A stretch of DNA of 64,000 bases. Source: an uncultured Lachnospiraceae bacterium. GTDB taxonomy: Bacteria; Bacillota; Clostridia; Lachnospirales; Lachnospiraceae. Within the stretch, counting starts at the first letter, position 1, and every line of letters begins with the position of its first letter. The position numbers and the translations under genes were made by a program. The stretch lies in the NCBI GenBank assembly GCA_910579275.1, contig CAJTTO010000022.1, positions 1 through 64,000 on the forward strand. The letters are read 5' to 3'. Shown piece after piece: positions 59,350-64,000 of the stretch. The notes under the pieces are model-generated. The model had not been told where the DNA came from. It searched no databases and was given only the letters and a program-made list of their open reading frames with translations.

Positions 59350-60942
59350 ATGACTTTCGTCTTACTACTTGTTGCAATCGTGATACTGCTCTGCGTGTTA
59401 GCCGAAAAGTTTTCCGGAAGATTTGGCATGCCTGCTTTGATTCTGTTTATGTTTATTGGTATGCTGTTCGGAAGCGATGGTATTTTTAAGATTCCGTTTG
59501 ATGACTATAAGCTCGCAGAAAATATTTGTTCGATTGCACTGCTGTTCATCATGTTTTATGGCGGATTTAACCTGAAATGGGAGCTTGCCCGCAATGTAGC
59601 TGCGAAATCCATCCTTTTGTCAACAATCGGTGTGGCTGTCACCTCCATTGTCACTGCATTGTTCGTCAGACTGGCCTTGAACTATTCCTGGCCGGAAAGC
59701 TTTCTGGTCGGTGCAGTGTTGGGTTCGACCGATGCCGCGAGCGTGTTTGCCATACTGCGTCAAAAGAAACTGAATCTCAAGGACAGTACCGCTTCCCTTC
59801 TGGAAATGGAAAGCGGAAGTAATGACCCTATGGCATATATGCTGACCTTCATCGCAATGGGCATCATTGATTCCGGAAATGCAGAGCACATCGTGCTTCG
59901 CATCTTCCTGCAGCTGGTAGTGGGCAGTCTTATCGGAATCGCATTTGCCAAACTGACCATTTGGCTTATGACCCAAACTGAGTTGGTTTCCGAAGGGCTA
60001 GACACCATCTTTATGATTGCAATGGTTTTAATATGTTACGGATTGTCGCAGATTCTGGGCGGAAATGCTTACTTGAGCGTGTACATAATGGGAATCGTTA
60101 TCGGCAACAGCCATATTTCAAGCAAGGCAACACTGATTCCGTTTTTTGACGGTGTTACCTCCCTTGCCCAGATTCTTATTTTCTTCCTGCTCGGACTGCT
60201 GACGATTCCGCATGAAATGTCGGATGTCATTTTTACTGCGGTTGTCATCACAATCATTTTAACCCTGATTGCAAGACCTGTTGCAGTGTTTCTATTGTTG
60301 AAGCCTTTTCACTGTTCTGCAAGACAGTGTCTTTTGGTTTCATGGGCAGGGCTGAGGGGCGCATCCTCTTCCGTGTTTGCCATTATGGCAGTAGCTGGCG
60401 GAATCATCATGCCACACAACTTATTCCACATTGTGTTCATGGTATCGCTCTTTTCTGTGGCAATACAGGGAACATTGCTGCCAAAGGCAGCACAGAAGCT
60501 CGACATGATAGACGAAAACGCCGATGTCCGAAAGACATTCAATGACTATCAGGAAGACTCGGCTATCACACTGATTCGCATGTTTATCCCGAAGGGACAC
60601 CACTGGGAAAACAAGCTTATCAAAGAAGTGTGTTTTCCCATAGGGTCTCTTGCCCTTATGATAAAGCGCAATCACGAGACAATCATCACGAAAGGAGATA
60701 CTTTGATTAAGGCTGGGGACAGTATCATTTTAAGCGCCCCCTCCTACAATCCAAGCGGGAATGAACAGCTTGAGGAAACAAAGATTGACAGGACGCATCC
60801 ATGGTGTGGTCATACCATATCAGAACTTGAACTTGCGCCTGATGAGTTAATCGCAATGATTATGCGCGGTGATGAATCTCTGATTCCCGACGGGAAAACA
60901 AGAATCTACGAAAATGACAGAGTGGTGACCTACCATGAGTAG
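59350..60942 (+). CDS. Potassium/proton antiporter (CPA1, NhaP2/CvrA type)
   Basis: A 530-aa cation/proton antiporter. About twelve transmembrane segments cover residues 1-390, with the conserved LGSTDAASVFAIL (about 116-128) and ESGSNDPMAYML (about 154-165) that hold the ion-binding aspartates of CPA1 exchangers. The C-terminus (about 400-530) is a TrkA-C-like regulatory domain (GDTLIKAGDSIILSAP), the arrangement of K+/H+ antiporters. It would lower internal K+ or adjust pH, perhaps under nucleotide control. GGTGGGG precedes the ATG. The terminator overlaps its stop codon. Confidence 0.9.
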   Translation: MTFVLLLVAIVILLCVLAEKFSGRFGMPALILFMFIGMLFGSDGIFKIPFDDYKLAENICSIALLFIMFYGGFNLKWELARNVAAKSILLSTIGVAVTSIVTALFVRLALNYSWPESFLVGAVLGSTDAASVFAILRQKKLNLKDSTASLLEMESGSNDPMAYMLTFIAMGIIDSGNAEHIVLRIFLQLVVGSLIGIAFAKLTIWLMTQTELVSEGLDTIFMIAMVLICYGLSQILGGNAYLSVYIMGIVIGNSHISSKATLIPFFDGVTSLAQILIFFLLGLLTIPHEMSDVIFTAVVITIILTLIARPVAVFLLLKPFHCSARQCLLVSWAGLRGASSSVFAIMAVAGGIIMPHNLFHIVFMVSLFSVAIQGTLLPKAAQKLDMIDENADVRKTFNDYQEDSAITLIRMFIPKGHHWENKLIKEVCFPIGSLALMIKRNHETIITKGDTLIKAGDSIILSAPSYNPSGNEQLEETKIDRTHPWCGHTISELELAPDELIAMIMRGDESLIPDGKTRIYENDRVVTYHE

Positions 60943-60954
60943 GCCACCACTTTT
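60922..60954 (+). terminator. Terminator overlapping the antiporter stop codon
   Basis: GTGGTGACCTAC (60922-60933) pairs with GTAGGCCACCAC (60939-60950) with one mismatch, followed by TTTTG. The left arm is coding and the stop codon is in the right arm. Confidence 0.75.
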
Positions 60955-60978
60955 GTATCTGCCAAGCTGTATAACAGG

Positions 60979-63636
60979 TTATTCTGCTTCGCGCAGTCTC
61001 TCGACCACGGATTTTTTCACCATGAATTGATATGCCAGATAAGGTATCAAAATACCCAGCAACGCAAATAGCGGAGCAACGATTAGTATTGGATACATGG
61101 TAAAATTATAGGTAAGAAACCAAAACATGCTGCCCAACAGTTTGCTTGCAAATGGCGCAGATAATATTGTAAGTACCAGCGTAACCACAAGGGCGCCAAT
61201 GGACACGTATAGTCCCTCTAAGATCAGCATTCGTTTTAACTGCTTTCCTGTCATTCCTACTGCCTGCAGTACGGCAAGTTCCCTCTTTCGGGATAGAATT
61301 CCCGTAACAATGGAGTTCATAAAATTCAAAATCCCCACAAGTCCTACGATAAAGCTGAGGACACTTCCCACGAATGCGAACATATTTTTAAATGCGAAAA
61401 ATTCTGTTTCCTGCATCTTACGGCTCTCATATCCGTACTCATCCGCAATGTTTTCCGTATAGTCTGTCAGAAAGTTGTCCATATCCTCATCATTCTGCTG
61501 ATTTTCATGATCAATGTCAAATGCATAATACATTACTGCTGATGATTCTGTTTCCCGACAAAATGTATCTGCACCCATGACAAACTGTATGTTGCCATAG
61601 AAGCGGTAATTCATCTGGTTTGGAACAACCACCAATGCCGCCACCTCATAATCCTTGTCTTGATAAATCGTCGGTCTTGCCGAAACCGGCGCATTGGTCG
61701 GAATACTTTCTTCATCAACATAAACTTCGCCTGTATCTGTGTTATAATATTCGTATTGCTCAACATACCTGACTTTTACAATGTCCCCAACCTTCGCCCA
61801 GTTCCGTCCGGCATCCAGCTTCACTTCTCCATAATCATCAGGTACATATACCGCCGCCACATAATTGCCGCCTTCCTTTAGTTTTTCAAGACTACCGTCT
61901 ATAATCCTAAGTTTTTCAAGGCAGAAATCTTCCATTCCGTAAAGGCTGATACCATCCATTACCTGTCCGTTTTCTTTCACTGCATTCTGCAGCATTATAT
62001 CCACAGTTTCTTGTGGCAAAAATTGTGAATATTTCTCCCTGTAAAATTGCTCCGGTACAAAAGTTTCTGCATAAAAACCATACGTCCTGCCGCTTTCTGC
62101 AACGCTTTTCTGTTCGTTAATCTTTGCAATCACTTCCTCATCCACGGCAATATCCTTCCCCCACAATTTACCGTTTGTCTCAAGGTGTAAAGCGTTTGCT
62201 ACCAGATAATCCACGCTGATGAACTTACTTACATATTTTTCCATGTCAAAAGAATTGGAAAAAGTCACCGTCAAATTCAAAAGTACGACTGCAAGGGAGA
62301 GGGAGATAACTGTTATTGCTGTCTTTATACGGTTTCTTCCGATATTGTTCCAAGCCAATTTCGGCACGGAAATGCCCTTTTTTAATTTCTTGACCGAACG
62401 TTTTATCGTTTCCCCCTCCACATATCGAACAGCCTCTACTGGTGATACTTTTGCGGCATACTTCGCAGGTTTGCGGCATGATATCACTACTGTCAGAAAT
62501 GCAAACACGGCAGAGAACACAAATATAAGTGGATTTATAAACGAAACGTCAAGCCTTACGCCATTTAGCTCATCTGCAATCGGTGTTGTCAGGATCATAC
62601 CGCAGAAATACCCCAATGCCATTCCGAGCGGTATCCCCACAGCAGATAATGAATATGCCTGAATATATAATATTCTCCGGATTTGCCTGCCTGTTGTCCC
62701 TATGGTTTTGAGCATTCCGTAAAAACGAATGTCATTAGACACAGATATCTGAAAAACATTGTAAATAATCAGGTATCCTGTAAATATAATCAAGGCAAGA
62801 ATGCCTACAATGGAAATAATTGTTAAACCATCCAGACTACTGTCAATCTGGGCTGACATATATGCCCAGTTCACAGCATCATTAATGAAATTGTCCTGAC
62901 TCTGGTCTTCACATTGATAACCGTAACGCGCAAGGACTGTTTTATTATTTTCACCGATATTTCGACTGCTTTTGTACATGAAATCCAGATTGTAGGTTCC
63001 TACAATATTGTCCAGATTTGTAACATCAAATTTATCGATAATTACATTCGCTTTGCTGTCCGGTATCAAAATATGATTTGCCACAGTTACTTCGTCATAT
63101 TCCCACCAGCCACATAAAGTAAAGGTTTCCGTAACGGTCTGGCTTCCATGGGTAATCGGAATCGTAAACTGTGCACCTATTTCAGGCTCTACCCCGAGAA
63201 GTTCCAATATCCTTAAATCTGTCGCCGCTTCGTTTGTCCCTTCCTTTGGCAGTCTTCCTTCTATTGGCTCCAAAAACATCCATTTTGCCATGTTGGGGTC
63301 ACACCAGCTAATTTCCACATGACTTTTATGAAATGGCTTTTCTGTCACCATACTGACAAAATGCCTGACGCCATACGCTTTAAATAAAGGGTCATTCTTC
63401 AACTCCTGTACCTGATCATATGTCAAATATTTGAATCCACCGTGTGCATATCCTCCGACCTGCCTGAAATTCTGCTGCTCCATACCATGTACAAGTGACA
63501 TTACAATCGTGAAAAGCGCTGTAAACAATAATGTTGTAAGCGTTATCGCCAATATTGACACGATGTTCCTTAATTTTGCCGACCGCAGCGTTTTAATGCT
63601 TATGTTTCGTATGCATCTCCTGTTTGCCACATTCAT
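60979..63636 (-). CDS. ABC transporter permease (FtsX/MacB-like)
   Basis: An 885-aa permease. It has an N-terminal membrane segment (about residues 20-45), a large extracytoplasmic domain (about 50-260), an FtsX block of three segments (about 265-390), a central segment near 430, a second large extracytoplasmic domain (about 450-745) and a final FtsX block (about 755-880). This duplicated layout is typical of Firmicute exporters of peptides, lipids or antimicrobials. Its ATG overlaps the ATPase stop (ATGA). The terminal RLREAE follows basic residues. Substrate unknown; no two-component system is visible inside the window. Confidence 0.88.
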   Translation of the reverse strand: MNVANRRCIRNISIKTLRSAKLRNIVSILAITLTTLLFTALFTIVMSLVHGMEQQNFRQVGGYAHGGFKYLTYDQVQELKNDPLFKAYGVRHFVSMVTEKPFHKSHVEISWCDPNMAKWMFLEPIEGRLPKEGTNEAATDLRILELLGVEPEIGAQFTIPITHGSQTVTETFTLCGWWEYDEVTVANHILIPDSKANVIIDKFDVTNLDNIVGTYNLDFMYKSSRNIGENNKTVLARYGYQCEDQSQDNFINDAVNWAYMSAQIDSSLDGLTIISIVGILALIIFTGYLIIYNVFQISVSNDIRFYGMLKTIGTTGRQIRRILYIQAYSLSAVGIPLGMALGYFCGMILTTPIADELNGVRLDVSFINPLIFVFSAVFAFLTVVISCRKPAKYAAKVSPVEAVRYVEGETIKRSVKKLKKGISVPKLAWNNIGRNRIKTAITVISLSLAVVLLNLTVTFSNSFDMEKYVSKFISVDYLVANALHLETNGKLWGKDIAVDEEVIAKINEQKSVAESGRTYGFYAETFVPEQFYREKYSQFLPQETVDIMLQNAVKENGQVMDGISLYGMEDFCLEKLRIIDGSLEKLKEGGNYVAAVYVPDDYGEVKLDAGRNWAKVGDIVKVRYVEQYEYYNTDTGEVYVDEESIPTNAPVSARPTIYQDKDYEVAALVVVPNQMNYRFYGNIQFVMGADTFCRETESSAVMYYAFDIDHENQQNDEDMDNFLTDYTENIADEYGYESRKMQETEFFAFKNMFAFVGSVLSFIVGLVGILNFMNSIVTGILSRKRELAVLQAVGMTGKQLKRMLILEGLYVSIGALVVTLVLTILSAPFASKLLGSMFWFLTYNFTMYPILIVAPLFALLGILIPYLAYQFMVKKSVVERLREAE

Positions 63637-64000
63637 GATACCTGCCCTCCGTTCCGACTGGTCACGATGTGCCCATCTTCAATGCGGATAATGCGGTCCG
63701 CAAGCTGCGCGATTTCCTCATTGTGTGTTATCATCACAATTGTCTGCGTATATTTGCAGCTTGTAATTTTCAGCAGTCCCATGACGTCCTGACTTGTCCT
63801 GCTGTCGAGATTTCCCGTCGGCTCGTCCGCAAGAATAATTGCCGGTTTTGCTGCCAGCGCCCTCGCAATTGCCACCCGCTGCTGCTGACCTCCGGAAAGA
63901 TTGTTGGGCAGATTTGAGAGCTTGCTCGACAACCCCAGCGTTTCAATAATGCTGTCTATATACCCCTTATCAGGCTCGTTTCCGTCCAACTGCACTGGCA
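63633..64000 (-). CDS. ABC transporter ATP-binding protein (3' part, runs off window)
   Basis: The C-terminal 122 or so residues of a LolD/MacB-type ATPase; the N-terminus with Walker A lies beyond the window end and the frame is still open there. Visible are the signature NNLSGGQQQRVAIARAL, Walker B AIILADEPTGNLDS and the H-loop ITHNEEIA. It overlaps the FtsX-type permease by four bases, forming one export system with it. Confidence 0.92.
   Translation of the reverse strand, partial: PVQLDGNEPDKGYIDSIIETLGLSSKLSNLPNNLSGGQQQRVAIARALAAKPAIILADEPTGNLDSRTSQDVMGLLKITSCKYTQTIVMITHNEEIAQLADRIIRIEDGHIVTSRNGGQVS

Overview
The window reads as a chromosomal stretch of a low-to-moderate GC anaerobic Firmicute, most probably a gut Lachnospiraceae (Clostridia). 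This rests on gene content: a GGGtGRT protein paired with a NifU-like scaffold, a group B-type [FeFe] hydrogenase, a B12 methionine synthase split from its reactivation domain, a DUF1015 gene near serCA, a bacterial serpin, a chorion-like high-cysteine small protein, and intracellular pectin enzymes. Shine-Dalgarno sites are strong (AGGAGG-like) and decide most starts. Most genes lie on the minus strand. I see no phage, CRISPR array, transposase gene or rRNA.

Layout. 1-264: tandem array of a mobile repeat touching the stop codon of a DUF1848 gene. 259-11344: DUF1848, the GGGtGRT/Fe-S scaffold pair, a left-handed beta-helix protein, topoisomerase III with five C-terminal zinc-ribbon repeats, asd, argH and an RRXRR-domain protein with a leader ORF. 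11711-13310 (+): orphan NitT/TauT-type ABC ATPase and permease. 13325-18712: Ham1-like NTPase, tRNA-Thr(CGU), MscS channel, DUF1015, a lipoprotein serpin with a coupled small partner, and a small plus-strand gene. 19299-27659: serC-serA, an L,D-transpeptidase and leuB-ilvD-ilvB. 27891-33895: PAP2 phosphatase, yajC, tgt, a VanY-like peptidase, aroC (+) and a beta-propeller lactonase. 34242-40953: a GntR/ABC-2 operon with a palindromic operator, then the metH reactivation gene and metH. 41011-44640: an operon-like run of a Sir2-like protein and a GH13-like protein, both apparently stripped of catalytic residues, plus DUF5662 and a Cys-rich peptide. 45037-46151 (+): DUF1292 and DUF2225. 46157-51240: UvrD-like helicase, gltX, a decayed small gene and the hydrogenase. 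51485-56003: a pectin cluster (GH28, GH105, pectinesterase, TIM-barrel epimerase). 56161-58113: GH133 debranching enzyme. 58436-60942 (+): small membrane proteins and a K+/H+ antiporter. 60979-64000: an FtsX-type ABC exporter cut by the window end.

How the genes work together. Much of the window is amino-acid biosynthesis (aspartate semialdehyde, arginine, serine, branched-chain, chorismate, methionine). The pectin genes form an intracellular route from imported, partly methylated oligogalacturonides and unsaturated disaccharides to monomers; no importer or extracellular lyase is present here.

The most distinctive signal is in the intergenic DNA. One 137-bp element with 14-bp terminal inverted repeats starting GTAA and exact 8-bp target duplications occurs three times in full. 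A 30-bp hairpin made of its ends is scattered at further sites. A second, older family of about 143 bp has two copies whose central hairpin shows compensatory base changes.
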